A DNA stretch of 64,000 nt from Ruficoccus amylovorans. Its GTDB lineage: Bacteria > Verrucomicrobiota > Verrucomicrobiia > Opitutales > Cerasicoccaceae. Below are positions 17,342 to 26,356 of this stretch, in pieces (the stretch's first letter is position 1; every line of letters starts with the position of its first letter). A program made the position numbers and the translations under genes. Where the stretch lies: contig NZ_JACHVB010000063.1 of NCBI RefSeq assembly GCF_014230085.1, forward strand, positions 62,001 through 126,000. Direction: 5' to 3'. The notes below the pieces were generated by a model that saw only the letters and a program-made list of their open reading frames with translations, was not told where the DNA came from and searched no databases.

Positions 17342-18070
17342 TCATGGAGCATTACCTGATAAAAAACCAGGAATAACTTTGTCCACAATCTGTAGACCTA
17401 CCCAACCAATTTGCATCAGCTGAGCCGTCCGACCAACGACATCCCAGAAACGTTGCCCTTCCTCAATAGCATCTGATGCCTTTGCCAATTCAGAGTCCGT
17501 GCACGCCGACCCGAATACAGCTTGAAGCGATTGCCGAATAGCTGAGGGTCCTAATATTTGATAGAATCGAATTGCTTCATCAAGAGACAATAAGTGCCCC
17601 ATCAGATACACCCGCAGTTCATCATGAACTGATGATTTTTTTATCTTGTTTATTAAATCTATAACATCAGTCCGTATCGTCTCCAGCTCATCAAGATCAA
17701 TCTCAGCCTCCGGAGAATAGCGTTCGAGCACATCAGATGCAATCTCAAGACCATATTCAATTTTGGAATTTATCGCTTCCGCGAAGGCGCGGACCTTCGA
17801 GCCATGGCCTACTGCAAACACCGCCCGCTCGCACTCGGGCATCCATTTCAAATAAAGGTCTGGATCATGAGACGCCAGCTTCATTGCATTCCGAATCGTT
17901 ACCGGCAGCCTCGTAAACTTGGTGAGAGCATCGTAAAATGACGGGAAGTCCTTTGGATCGAAACTAAATATTTCAGCAAAGGCCTCGGCCGAGGTAATCT
18001 CCCTCTTCTTTGAGGAACATTGCTTGAGGAGCGAGATCAGATTAAGCAGTCGTTGAGACGGATTAGACAT
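17342..18070 (-). CDS. Hypothetical protein (242 aa), AT-richer than neighbours
   Basis: A 242-residue predicted soluble, mostly helical protein with no signal peptide and no family I recognise. It has a long acidic/charged middle (SPEAEIDLDELETIRTDV) and a hydrophobic C-terminus (LMQIGWVGLQIVDKVIPGFL) that could associate with membranes. The gene is visibly AT-richer than the flanking DNA and uses codons rarely seen elsewhere in the window, which suggests recent acquisition. It lies tail-to-tail with the disrupted integrase, and upstream of it on the other strand is a toxin-antitoxin pair, so it reads as island cargo. Confidence 0.6.
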   Translation of the reverse strand: MSNPSQRLLNLISLLKQCSSKKREITSAEAFAEIFSFDPKDFPSFYDALTKFTRLPVTIRNAMKLASHDPDLYLKWMPECERAVFAVGHGSKVRAFAEAINSKIEYGLEIASDVLERYSPEAEIDLDELETIRTDVIDLINKIKKSSVHDELRVYLMGHLLSLDEAIRFYQILGPSAIRQSLQAVFGSACTDSELAKASDAIEEGQRFWDVVGRTAQLMQIGWVGLQIVDKVIPGFLSGNAP

Positions 18071-18171
18071 ATCTTGAACAAACGAGTTATTGCAGATACA
18101 GCGAATACGATTCTTTATTATTGTTTATACACGGCAATTTAAGCTGTCCAGCATGTAGCACACCCGTTAAC

Positions 18172-18206
18172 TTGACAAAACCATTACTGCAATGCAGTAT
18201 TGCAGC
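18172..18206 (+). promoter_or_regulatory. Promoter and palindromic operator of the AbrB/PIN toxin-antitoxin pair
   Basis: TTGACA at 18172-18177 is followed after 17 bp by CAGTAT at 18195-18200. Between and overlapping the -10 lies the 15-bp palindrome TACTGCAATGCAGTA (18185-18199, symmetric around the central base). Transcription predicted from this spacing would begin at about 18206-18208, at the ATG at 18207. The message may therefore be leaderless, with the palindrome as an autoregulatory operator. Confidence 0.55.
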
Positions 18207-18443
18207 ATGTCAGCAGTTCTCTCAGTCAGCAAACGCGGCACCGTGACCCTGCCGCCGGAGTATCGGCGCAAGCTGGGTCTCGACAAGCTCCCGAATCCCC
18301 TCGTGATCGTCGAGGAGAAGGACGGCAAGCTTACGCTCGAACCCGCCGCCGCTGTCCCCGTCCGCGACATCCCCGCCAAGACAATCCGCGAATGGATCGC
18401 CGATGACGAGGCCGCCATGGCCGCTTTCAAGAAAAGCAAGTGA
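18207..18443 (+). CDS. AbrB/MazE-type antitoxin
   Basis: A 78-residue protein from the ATG at 18207 (an ATG at 18192 would start inside the predicted promoter). The N-terminal half (LSVSKRGTVTLPPEYRRKLG) is a swapped-hairpin AbrB DNA-binding domain. The C-terminal half (AKTIREWIADDEAAMAAFKKS) is a helix of the kind that wraps the toxin. It is translationally coupled to the PIN gene by a 4-bp overlap (18440-18443). The expected role is to neutralise the toxin and repress the operon. Confidence 0.85.
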   Translation: MSAVLSVSKRGTVTLPPEYRRKLGLDKLPNPLVIVEEKDGKLTLEPAAAVPVRDIPAKTIREWIADDEAAMAAFKKSK

Positions 18444-18862
18444 AGCTGTTTCTGGATTCGAGCGTGCTCCTCTCGGCTTCTGCCTCGGCCAAGGGCGCAA
18501 GCCGCTACATTGTTGAGAACGCGGAATCATTGAGCTGGTCGCTCATCAGCTCGGCCTACTGTCTGGCCGAAACCCAAAAGAACCTCCCCAAGCTCGGCCC
18601 CGCTGCTGTTCAGCACTTCAAGCGTCTTGTCCGCGACAGCATCGCGTGGACCGGGGACGCGCTGTCCCCGGATAAGATTCTCATCTTCCCCAAGGCCAAA
18701 GACCGCCCCGTCGTCCTCTCCGCCCTCGCCGCAAAGGTGGACGTCCTGCTGACCCTCGACCGTCAGGACTTCATGGGCCTGCTCGGGAGCCAGGTTTACG
18801 GCGTCGCTATCCGCACCCCCGGCGATTGGTTGCTTGAATGCCGCGAGCATGGAGTGATATAG
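18440..18862 (+). CDS. PIN-domain toxin (putative ribonuclease, VapC-like)
   Basis: A 140-residue PIN-domain protein starting with GTG inside the antitoxin stop codon. The acidic catalytic set is visible: Asp6 in LFLDSSVLL, Glu in AYCLAETQKNL near residue 44, and a C-terminal Asp pair around AAKVDVLLTLDRQDF (near 93-101). PIN toxins cut tRNA or rRNA when freed from the antitoxin. The operon lies in the accessory stretch next to the integrase. Confidence 0.85.
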   Translation: MKLFLDSSVLLSASASAKGASRYIVENAESLSWSLISSAYCLAETQKNLPKLGPAAVQHFKRLVRDSIAWTGDALSPDKILIFPKAKDRPVVLSALAAKVDVLLTLDRQDFMGLLGSQVYGVAIRTPGDWLLECREHGVI

Positions 18863-19216
18863 ATAGGTACGCCCTTTCTATTGTCTATGGATACCTCAAA
18901 CCCGTTTTACGGTTTTACAGAAGAAGCATTTACCCGGTGGTACGAGCAGAGGTCGGTCGATTATCAGATCGAACGGGAATACTTCGAAGGACTCACCCCA
19001 ATGCCCTCGAAACAGGGTTTTATTAGGGGAGAGAGCCGGGGGACAGCAAGAAAATCCTCGCGGGGGGCGGAATTGGTTTCAGCGGCCGGGCGAGGGGCGG
19101 AAAAGTTGGATCGACAGCCGGTTTAACTATCCGTAAAGAGAGCAGGCAAATACCGACGAGACGGGGAACCTCCCGGAAATCGGCAACTTTAATGACTTCC
19201 TGACCGTATTTGTCCC
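18863..19216. other. Intergenic region, possible remnant reading frame
   Basis: No secure gene. A frame from ATG 18887 to 19126 begins MDTSNPFYGFTEEAFTRWY and keeps protein-like composition for about 45 residues before turning Gly/Arg/Ala-rich. It may be a small gene or the remains of one at the island edge. Confidence 0.25.
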
Positions 19217-19642
19217 ATGAAAAAAGCCTTTCTCTCTCTGCTGACCTTTTTCGTTCTCTCGACTGCCGCCCAGGCCGCCGACTCCACGCCTGAGACCGTC
19301 TTCATTGACAAAATCTGGAAGGCCGTCGAATCGCGCAAGGCCGAGTCCTTCATGCCACTGTATTACCAAGGGTTGCCGAAGGAGCTTGAGCCCACCTTCA
19401 AGGAACTGTGGAACAACCTGCTGACCCACGGAATCAACTCCGTCGCGATCAAGCCTGTGACCGAAGAAGAGGCCAAGTCCGAACCGGCCTCCGCCACCAT
19501 TAAGGACACCACCTACGTCCGCAACCCCGCGCCCTCGGCCACGCTGATACTCACCTTCAAGAGCGACAGCGCTTCGCAAGGACGTTTCCCGATCAGCCTC
19601 GTGGATGGCAAATACTACCTTTCCAGCTGGAAGGCTCAGTAA
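19217..19642 (+). CDS. Small exported protein of unknown function (141 aa)
   Basis: A 141-residue product with a typical signal peptide ([20 protein letters not shown]). The mature part is mixed alpha/beta ([20 protein letters not shown], then [13 protein letters not shown] at the end). The length, and an ending in a short GKYYL-type beta strand, recall secreted SnoaL/NTF2-like proteins, but this is only a resemblance. It is presumably periplasmic. It lies upstream of the transketolase gene with about 220 bp between them, so co-transcription is uncertain. Confidence 0.6.
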   Translation: MKKAFLSLLTFFVLSTAAQAADSTPETVFIDKIWKAVESRKAESFMPLYYQGLPKELEPTFKELWNNLLTHGINSVAIKPVTEEEAKSEPASATIKDTTYVRNPAPSATLILTFKSDSASQGRFPISLVDGKYYLSSWKAQ

Positions 19643-19862
19643 AAAGCGGCAACTCCGCCGACGGATATTTTACAGCGCAGTCGCGCACGCGTTGTGCCAT
19701 TCCCGTGGCGCGCCGTGGCATAACTGCAAACAATGCCCCCATACAGGTGATGGCGGACTGGCACGTCACCGCTGCGTAACAAAAGCGCGGGGATTTGATT
19801 CTCAGCGTCGAGTGGAGGAAGTTTTTCTTTCCATCGGCGAGAAAGCCCTTAGCCTGCGGGGT

Positions 19863-21869
19863 ATGTCTGTCACTGCAAATCTCGATACCGATGCGCTCGC
19901 GCGCGCCGCGCTTGAAGCCCGCGGACTGGCCATGGACGCCGTCGCCGCCTGTAATTCCGGTCACCTCGGCCTGCCGCTGGGTGCCGCCGAATGCGGAGCC
20001 GCCCTCTTCGGCCACGCGCTGCAATTTAACCCGGATGACCCCAAGTGGCTCAACCGCGACCGCTTCATCCTCTCCGCCGGGCACGGCAGCATGTTCCTGT
20101 ACAGTTGGCTGCACCTGGCCGGGTTCGACCTCTCGCTGGAGGAAGTGAAAAACTTCCGCCAACTCGGCTCGAAGACCCCCGGCCACCCCGAATACGGCGA
20201 AACCGACGGGGTCGAGGCCACCACCGGCCCGCTCGGGCAGGGCACGGGCAACATCGTCGGCTACGCCTGCTCGCAAAAAATGCTCCAGGCCAAGTTCGAC
20301 AACCCGATGGACCCGCTGTTCGACTACCACTGTGTGGCGCTGGCCGGGGACGGTTGCCTGCAGGAAGGCATCTCCGCCGAAGCCGCCGCCTACGCGGCCC
20401 GCTTCGGATTGGACAACCTGATCATGTTCTATGACAGCAACGACGTCACCCTCGACGCCATGGCTGACAAGACTCAGTCGGAGAACACCGCCGACCGCTA
20501 CGAAGCCTACGGTTGGGACGTCACCGTGCTGCCCGACGGGCACGACCTCAAGGCCATCGTCGAAGCCTTTGAAAAGGCCAAGGCCGATGACAACGGCCAC
20601 CCCAAGCTCATCATTCTCAAGACCGAAATCGGCCGCGGCATCCCCGAAGTGGCCGGGACGAACAAGGCCCACGGCGAAGCCGGGGTGAAGTTTATCCCCG
20701 AAGACCGGCTCAAGCTCGGTCTGCCCGAGGAGCGTTTCTTCGTCTCCGAGGAGACCCGCGCCTTCTTCGCCGCCCACAAGGCCGCGCAGAAAAAGAAGTA
20801 CGACGCCTGGCAGGAGAAGTTCAAAATCTGGCAGGGCTCCAACCCCGAACTGGCCCAACTCCTCGCAGACGGCGTCGCCCACAAGCACGCCACCGAGCAG
20901 GAACTGCTCAAGGTCATCCCCGAGTTTGACCCGGAAAAGAAGCTCGCCACCCGCGCCGCCGGTGAAGTCGTGCTCAACGCCATCGCCGGGGCCTGCCCGC
21001 TGCTGACCTCCGGCAGCGCCGACCTCCACGGCTCGACCAAGAACTACATCAAGGGTGTGGGCGACTTCGACGTGGACGACTACGCCGGTCGCAACTTCCA
21101 CTACGGCATCCGTGAGCACGCCATGGGCGCGATCATGAACGGCATCGCCTACGACGGCATCTTCAAGACCTCCGGGGCGACCTTCCTGACCTTCTCGGAT
21201 TACATGCGCCCGTCCGTGCGCCTGGCCGCGCTGGCCCACCTGCCCGTCTTCTACATCTGGACGCACGACTCCGTCGGCGTCGGTGAGGACGGCCCCACGC
21301 ACCAGCCGGTCGAGCACGTCACCGCCCTGCGCTGCATCCCGAACCTCGACGTTTACCGACCGGCCGACCCCGAGGAAACCGCCGCCGCCTACGCTGCCGC
21401 CGTCGAGCGCTCCGAAGGCCCGACCGCGCTCATCCTCTCGCGCCAGAACCTCCCCACCCTCAAGTGCACCCCGGCGGAAACCCGCCGTCAGGGCACGCTC
21501 AAGGGCGGCTACATTGTCAAAAAGGAAACCGCCGCGCTGGAAATCATCCTCATCGGCACCGGCAGCGAGCTTCAGCACTGTCTGGTCGCCGCCAAGGAGC
21601 TGGGTGAGGGTTGCCGCGTCGTCTCGCTGCCCTGCTGGGAACGCTTCGAGCGCCAGGACCAGAGCTACCGCGACGAAGTCCTGCCGCCCGCCTGCAAGAA
21701 GCGAGTCTCCATCGAGGCCGGGATCACCCTGGCCTGGGCGAAGTACGTCGGCCTCGAAGGCAAGGCCCTCGGCACCGACAGCTTCGGCCTCAGCGCCCCC
21801 GGCGACACCGTGATGGAGAAGTTCGGCATGGACGCCGCACACGTCATCGCCGCCGCGAAAAGTTTATAA
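19863..21869 (+). CDS. tkt: Transketolase
   Basis: A 668-residue thiamine-diphosphate enzyme from the ATG at 19863; an open frame reaches 86 codons further upstream but is not conserved. The thiamine-pyrophosphate domain carries [40 protein letters not shown] and GDGCLQEG. The pyrimidine domain has [19 protein letters not shown] and [18 protein letters not shown], and a C-terminal domain ends the protein. It moves two-carbon units between sugar phosphates in the pentose-phosphate pathway. Single gene; a strong terminator follows at about 21956-21989. Confidence 0.97.
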   Translation: MSVTANLDTDALARAALEARGLAMDAVAACNSGHLGLPLGAAECGAALFGHALQFNPDDPKWLNRDRFILSAGHGSMFLYSWLHLAGFDLSLEEVKNFRQLGSKTPGHPEYGETDGVEATTGPLGQGTGNIVGYACSQKMLQAKFDNPMDPLFDYHCVALAGDGCLQEGISAEAAAYAARFGLDNLIMFYDSNDVTLDAMADKTQSENTADRYEAYGWDVTVLPDGHDLKAIVEAFEKAKADDNGHPKLIILKTEIGRGIPEVAGTNKAHGEAGVKFIPEDRLKLGLPEERFFVSEETRAFFAAHKAAQKKKYDAWQEKFKIWQGSNPELAQLLADGVAHKHATEQELLKVIPEFDPEKKLATRAAGEVVLNAIAGACPLLTSGSADLHGSTKNYIKGVGDFDVDDYAGRNFHYGIREHAMGAIMNGIAYDGIFKTSGATFLTFSDYMRPSVRLAALAHLPVFYIWTHDSVGVGEDGPTHQPVEHVTALRCIPNLDVYRPADPEETAAAYAAAVERSEGPTALILSRQNLPTLKCTPAETRRQGTLKGGYIVKKETAALEIILIGTGSELQHCLVAAKELGEGCRVVSLPCWERFERQDQSYRDEVLPPACKKRVSIEAGITLAWAKYVGLEGKALGTDSFGLSAPGDTVMEKFGMDAAHVIAAAKSL

Positions 21870-22210
21870 GCATCCACTTTCGCCTTCGGGTCATGACTCC
21901 GCTTCAGGCGGAGTCATCCCGATCCGAAGGATCGAGGGTCCAGGGCATGCCCTGGAAAACCGCGCTGGCAACGGCGCGGTTTTGTTTTAGGTTGATTTAT
22001 CGAACAGGAAGTCGCAGAGAGTGCGGAGAGTTTCCCGTGGCTCTTTTCGCGTTCCTTCGCGTGACTTCGCGGGCAACTCCTTCTATTTTACCATTCTCTT
22101 TTTAAACCGGTTCAGGAAAACTCCGGTTCCTGGTGCCCCCTCGTGCGCCACAGAAAAAGTCTCCCCTATCGGCGCTCCCTCCTTTATAAGAAAATCTTTC
22201 CCAACAAAAA
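21870..22210. repeat. Intergenic stretch with four consecutive hairpins and a repeat
   Basis: No gene seen. In order: ATGACTCCGC/GCGGAGTCAT (21893-21917), GATCC/GGATC (21921-21933), a perfect 18-bp palindrome TCCAGGGCATGCCCTGGA (21939-21956), and AAAACCGCGC/GCGCGGTTTT (21956-21983). A TTCGCG-rich repeat at about 22040-22080 is related to the copies near 12.0-12.2 kb. Confidence 0.65.
21956..21989 (+). terminator. Rho-independent terminator of the transketolase gene
   Basis: A 10-bp perfect stem AAAACCGCGC/GCGCGGTTTT with an 8-nt loop, followed by GTTTT. It lies 87 bp after the stop codon, and its A-rich upstream arm could serve the opposite strand too. Confidence 0.75.
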
Positions 22211-22939
22211 ATGTCCGAACTCGTACGTGTACAAAAATTTTTAGCCGACCGCGGGATGTGCTCCCGGCGGGAGGCTGAGGAGTGGATCCGCGAAGGCCGG
22301 GTCAAGGTCAACGGCGTCGTCGCCGAGCTGGGCCAGAAAGTCAATCCCGAGGCCGACCAGGTCGCGGTGAAAAACAAGAAGGTGCCCCAACTGCCCAAGC
22401 GCAAGGTCACCCTCCTGATGAACAAGCCCAAGGGCACGCTCTGCACCAACCACGACCCCAACGCAGTGCTGACCGTCTTCACCATCCTGCCCAAGGAGTA
22501 CCGCTTCGACCGTCTGTTCTGCGCCGGACGGCTCGACAAGGACAGCGAGGGCATGCTCATCCTGACCAACGACGGCGATCTGGCCAACCGCATCACCCAC
22601 CCCACCGGCGGCGTCGTCAAGCGCTATAGGGTCAAGCTACACAAGCCCTTCGACCCGGCCGTCACCCCCAAGCTGCTCAAGGGCGTGATCGACGAGGGGG
22701 AACACCTGTTCGCGAAAAAGATCATCCCCGCCACCACCGGGCCGGAGGCCGACCACCGCGTCGAAGTCCACCTCGACCAGGGCCGCAAGCGCGAAATCCG
22801 CCGCCTCTTTGAAGCCTTCGGCTACCACGTCAAAAAGCTCAAGCGCTTCCAGATGGGCAAGCTGCGCATGAAGGGCATCAGCCCCGGCGCGGTCAAGCCG
22901 TTGACCGAACGCGAGATCGAGAGCCTGTTCCAGCAGTAG
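22211..22939 (+). CDS. rluB: Pseudouridine synthase, RsuA/RluB family
   Basis: A 242-residue protein. An N-terminal S4 RNA-binding domain (VRVQKFLADRGMCSRREAEEW) is followed by the catalytic domain with GRLDKDSEGMLILTNDG, whose first Asp is the catalytic residue, and GRKREIRRLFEAFGYHV. It is most like RluB/RluE/RsuA enzymes, which convert single uridines in rRNA to pseudouridine. RluB (23S position 2605) is the best guess from the S4 domain and the length; the exact target is not proven. Confidence 0.85.
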   Translation: MSELVRVQKFLADRGMCSRREAEEWIREGRVKVNGVVAELGQKVNPEADQVAVKNKKVPQLPKRKVTLLMNKPKGTLCTNHDPNAVLTVFTILPKEYRFDRLFCAGRLDKDSEGMLILTNDGDLANRITHPTGGVVKRYRVKLHKPFDPAVTPKLLKGVIDEGEHLFAKKIIPATTGPEADHRVEVHLDQGRKREIRRLFEAFGYHVKKLKRFQMGKLRMKGISPGAVKPLTEREIESLFQQ

Positions 22940-23222
22940 AGTTTTTTTAGGCCACAGAGCACACAGAGGAGGCACAGAGCACACAGAGCGAGAAGTTTGA
23001 GAGAAGCCTTCTCCCTCTTGGTGTCATGCCCGTTGTGGCTTCTGTTACAGAGGTTTAAATAAAGTCTTAGCCGCCACAAAAAGGCCGAATGGCTAAAATG
23101 ACTAATGGTTGTTTTCTACATTCCACATCCAACCATTAACGATTGGCCATCACGCTGAGCGATTCCACTCAGTGCGCCCTGTGCCTCCTCTGTGTGCTCT
23201 GTGACCTAAAAAATAGAACGTC
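22940..23222. repeat. Intergenic inverted repeat of CACAGAG type
   Basis: No gene seen. A CACAGAGCACACAGAGGAGG-type sequence at about 22953-22980 recurs in opposite orientation at about 23178-23206, with roughly 25 bp identical. Such short, English-like CACAGAGG repeats are familiar as intergenic elements in several bacterial phyla. Between the arms lies a second, longer dispersed repeat (23054-23150). Confidence 0.6.
23054..23150 (+). repeat. Dispersed repeat, copy 1 (about 100 bp)
   Basis: This segment shares most of its length with the reverse complement of 30434-30547. Shared blocks, in order, include TTAAATAAAGT, TAGCCGCCAC, CGAATGGCT, CTACATTC, CATCCA and ATTAAC. Both copies lie outside genes, next to a minus-strand stop. 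Confidence 0.7.
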
Positions 23223-24659
23223 CTAAAAATCCACCTGGAGCTGGAGGCCGATGACGAGCGCGTCGTCGAACTGATTGGCCGCGCCGGGATTGATAACGCC
23301 CTGGATGTTCGGCTGGAGGTAGAAGTAGTTCGTCACCTGATAGCGGTAGCTCAGTTCGAGTTCGACTTCGTAGTCCTGCACAGGCTGGCCGGCGGCGCGC
23401 TGGGCATTCCCCCAACTGCTGCTGAAGTTCAGCCAGGCCGCGCCGAGAGAGAGGATGTCCTGGTCGCGTCCCGGTAGCAGCCCCCGGTAGTAGAGACCGG
23501 CGCTGGCGAAGAGGTCGGCCTGGTTCACGTCGTCGCTGAGGTTGAACTGGCCCGTGGTCCAGAAGTAGAGCCCCTGGATCTCTTCCATAAAACCTTCTGA
23601 CTGGCCCCAGACCTGACGGGCCTGCATGCGCTCGGAGTTGGGCACTTGCTCGGGCACGCCCTCGCGGTAGAGGTTCTGCTCGATGAAGTAGTAAAGCCCC
23701 CCGATGTTGTCGGTCGTGCCGCCGCTGTTCGTAGTGAAGGGTCCGGTGAACATCCACGCCCCCAGCGCGTATTTACCGGGCAGGCCGGAGGAGTATTTTG
23801 ACCAGTTGAGCTTGTAGCCCAGCTCGCCCATGATGTTCGCGCCCTGGTCGAAGTTAAAGGTGAAGTCCGTCCCGTGGTTGTCCACATTGGCCTGGTTCGA
23901 GTCCGCCCCATAGGCACCGACCATGCCGTAAAAGCCGTCATGCTGCCCGGTGGGAACGCCGCCGCGGATGAGCGCGCCCCAGGTCGTCACCGGGTAGGCC
24001 GTGAACGGTCCCATGAAAAAGAAACCGACCGGCTGCCCGTCGAAGGCGTTGTTCATATAGTAGGCGAAGGCGTCCGAATGCGAGAAGTCGTCAAACTGCG
24101 CGATGCGCCCGGCCTTGATCGAGAAGTGCCCGTCCAGCAGGACTTGTTCGAGGTAGAGGTTGACGAGGCGATAGCTCTCGTTGCCGTAAAGCTGCTGGAC
24201 GTTGATCACGTTGTGGATGTGGCTCAGCGTCAGGCTGGTGCCACTGCGCACCGACAGGCTGCTGAAAAAGCTCAGCCCCTCCAGTCCGGCCAGCTTTTCG
24301 AGGTCCACCCCGAAGTTGAGCCCCGTGCTGTTGAGCTGGGTAAAGCCCCGGCTGTCGCCACCGACAGGGTTACCCGCGAGGTTCATGGCGAAGCTCAGGT
24401 CAATCGCCAGCCCGTAATCGGCCAGGTCTTCGCGCCAGCCCCCGGTGTCGCCGAGCAGGTACTGACGCTCCTGAAGTTCATCGATCATGTCCTCCTCGGG
24501 TTGGCGGTTTTTCTCCGCTTCCGAGGAGAAGTGGGTCAGGTTCTCGTTTATTTTTTCGGTGGAGGAGTTGTAGTTGTCCACCGCGTGAAGAACGGGCGAG
24601 ACGGTCAGTCCTAGCAGGCATGCACACAGCCCGCGAGCAAGACAGGTAGGGGAAGGCAT
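23223..24659 (-). CDS. OprB-family carbohydrate-selective porin
   Basis: A 478-residue outer-membrane protein with a signal peptide (LCACLLGLTVSPVLHA) and a short coiled-coil-like stretch (residues 30-65, QPEEDMIDELQERQ). A beta-barrel follows with many alternating aromatic strands (GFYGMVGAYG, GLYYFIEQNLYREG, LYFWTTGQFNLSDD) and a C-terminal Phe (LQLQVDF). The pattern fits the OprB carbohydrate porin family, which passes sugars across the outer membrane. The final Phe is the usual signal for BAM insertion. No sugar operon is adjacent. Confidence 0.82.
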   Translation of the reverse strand: MPSPTCLARGLCACLLGLTVSPVLHAVDNYNSSTEKINENLTHFSSEAEKNRQPEEDMIDELQERQYLLGDTGGWREDLADYGLAIDLSFAMNLAGNPVGGDSRGFTQLNSTGLNFGVDLEKLAGLEGLSFFSSLSVRSGTSLTLSHIHNVINVQQLYGNESYRLVNLYLEQVLLDGHFSIKAGRIAQFDDFSHSDAFAYYMNNAFDGQPVGFFFMGPFTAYPVTTWGALIRGGVPTGQHDGFYGMVGAYGADSNQANVDNHGTDFTFNFDQGANIMGELGYKLNWSKYSSGLPGKYALGAWMFTGPFTTNSGGTTDNIGGLYYFIEQNLYREGVPEQVPNSERMQARQVWGQSEGFMEEIQGLYFWTTGQFNLSDDVNQADLFASAGLYYRGLLPGRDQDILSLGAAWLNFSSSWGNAQRAAGQPVQDYEVELELSYRYQVTNYFYLQPNIQGVINPGAANQFDDALVIGLQLQVDF

Positions 24660-24826
24660 CGGTCGTTAAGGGGTTGGGGTGAGCAAGAGACGGCACCGAC
24701 ACAGGGCATTACAAAGTCAGACGCCATCATGGGGTTATCGCATTTCATGCGCTGGCTTATAGATAAGGAGCTAACCCCTTACCAATCAAGAGAAATCGTA
24801 TCCGTCCGGCATGACAACAGCCCCCG

Positions 24827-26182
24827 CTACAGGCTGTTCGAGTGCGAGCGTACGATGAGCGGAAGCATCTGTCCGCGCCGGAAAAGCGTGACCTGCCCGC
24901 TGCTGGCCGAGACGACCAGCGCGATGCAATCCGTGGCCACAGAAATGGCGTTGGCCGCGGCGTGACGGGTCCCAAGGCCACTGGGCATTTCCTTGGGAAA
25001 GTCGGGGGCGTGAACCATGCTCCCGGCCGCTTCCAGCACGCCGTCGCCGTTGATGAGAAAGGCCCCGTCGATAAACGAAAACTCCTTCACCGTCTCGTCC
25101 ATGAACGGATTGAGGATGTTGCGCTCCTCGCGCTCGTAGCCCTGGAACGGGTTCAGCACAAGCTGCTTGGTGTAGGGCTTGATCTTCTCTGCCTCGCCGA
25201 TGACGAAAAGCGTGCCGATGGGCTTGCCCTCGCGGCCCTCGACCGAAAGCTCCGTCGCGATGCCCAGCACGCGCTCCAGCACCTCGGGCTTGACCGAACT
25301 GGGGAGCATGTCGCTCTGCCGGGTAAAGACCGACTGGAATTCCCGCTCCACATCGACCACCACGAGCGTGTCGAACTGGTTGCTCTGCGGGATGCCGCCG
25401 ACACAGCAGAGACGCTCGTTGCTTTTGATCAGGCCGCGCGTCAGGCCGATAAGCATGGCGCTGCGCAACTGCGAGAGGCGGTTGAAACCGAAGGCACGCA
25501 CCGGGATGATGGCGTTAAAGGCGCGCTTGGCCTGCGTCATCTCGGAGGCCGACTGCGTGACGAGCAGGGTCTTGAAGTCGCCAAAATCGTCCGCCGCGTC
25601 CACGCCCCCGGCAAAGGTATCTCCGAAAACCATGACCGCTGAGCACTTCGCCCCGGTGGCGATCTTGACGGCCTCGCGCAGGATGAGGCGGTTGAACTTG
25701 TTGTCCTTGGTCCGCTTCTGATCGCGGGGACGGCCAAAGGCGTCGGCCACGTTCTTGCGCAGCGTGGCCACGTCAGGCGAGGCCGTCAGGCGCTCGACCA
25801 TGGAGGGCTCCTGAAAGGTCCGGGCCAGCGAGGCGAGGACGTTCAGGTAAGACTTTTCGCGCTCGGAGGCCAGGAGGAGAAAGATCAGGCGCAGTTCCTT
25901 GTACTCGCCGTGCCCGTCGAACTCCAACCCGTCCGGGCAGCGCCCGATAGCGAAGAGGTATGGGCGCTTCATCTCGATGCGCACGTGCGGCAGGGCGATG
26001 CCGCTGCCGAGGTAGGTCGTCATCGTCTTCTCACGCTCCAGCAGTTCTTCGAGCAGCTCCTTGCGGTCAAACTTCTCTCCGCGCAGGTCACAGACCTCCA
26101 GCAGTTCCTTGAGCGCGCCTTCGAGGTCGCGGCTGACAATGTCGATGATCCGGTTTTTCGCTATGTAACGATCCAGGCGCAT
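24827..26182 (-). CDS. PTS IIA domain fused to a diadenylate cyclase (DacZ-like)
   Basis: A 451-residue protein with three parts. Residues 1-150 are a fructose/mannitol-type PTS EIIA domain with the phosphorylatable His66 in SGIALPHVRI. Residues 160-285 form a pyruvate-kinase-C-like alpha/beta domain (LILREAVKIATGAKCSAVMVFGD), as found at the front of archaeal DacZ cyclases. Residues 290-445 are a DisA_N/DAC domain with the DGA motif (372-374) and GTRHAA (404-409). DAC domains make c-di-AMP from two ATP. The RHR of DisA/CdaA is RHA here; I believe archaeal-type DACs also vary at this site. The likely role is c-di-AMP synthesis controlled by the phosphorylation state of IIA. Soluble; no membrane segments. 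Confidence 0.85.
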   Translation of the reverse strand: MRLDRYIAKNRIIDIVSRDLEGALKELLEVCDLRGEKFDRKELLEELLEREKTMTTYLGSGIALPHVRIEMKRPYLFAIGRCPDGLEFDGHGEYKELRLIFLLLASEREKSYLNVLASLARTFQEPSMVERLTASPDVATLRKNVADAFGRPRDQKRTKDNKFNRLILREAVKIATGAKCSAVMVFGDTFAGGVDAADDFGDFKTLLVTQSASEMTQAKRAFNAIIPVRAFGFNRLSQLRSAMLIGLTRGLIKSNERLCCVGGIPQSNQFDTLVVVDVEREFQSVFTRQSDMLPSSVKPEVLERVLGIATELSVEGREGKPIGTLFVIGEAEKIKPYTKQLVLNPFQGYEREERNILNPFMDETVKEFSFIDGAFLINGDGVLEAAGSMVHAPDFPKEMPSGLGTRHAAANAISVATDCIALVVSASSGQVTLFRRGQMLPLIVRSHSNSL

Positions 26183-26356
26183 GGAGAGAGAATCAGGGGT
26201 TGGCAGTGAAAACGGAGAGTTCGGACGCAGGCATCAGGATGCCGACACGCATGCGGGCGGAAGGAAGCTCAAACCAAAGCTGAGCCGGGCCCTGCCCTGT
26301 CATGCGAAAACCGTCGTTTTTTCGTCCCCGGGTATCTGCCATCCGCCAGCCTTAAG

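Noticed and set aside
18887-19126. Small coding region after the PIN toxin
   Set aside because: The second half is Gly/Arg/Ala-rich and noncoding in character, and there is no clear ribosome-binding site. Left as a possible remnant.
16070-19216. Complete integrated element flanked by a tRNA repeat
   Set aside because: I looked for a copy of the tRNA end or start downstream and saw none, and the integrase lies on the 5' side of the tRNA, so no att pair can be claimed.
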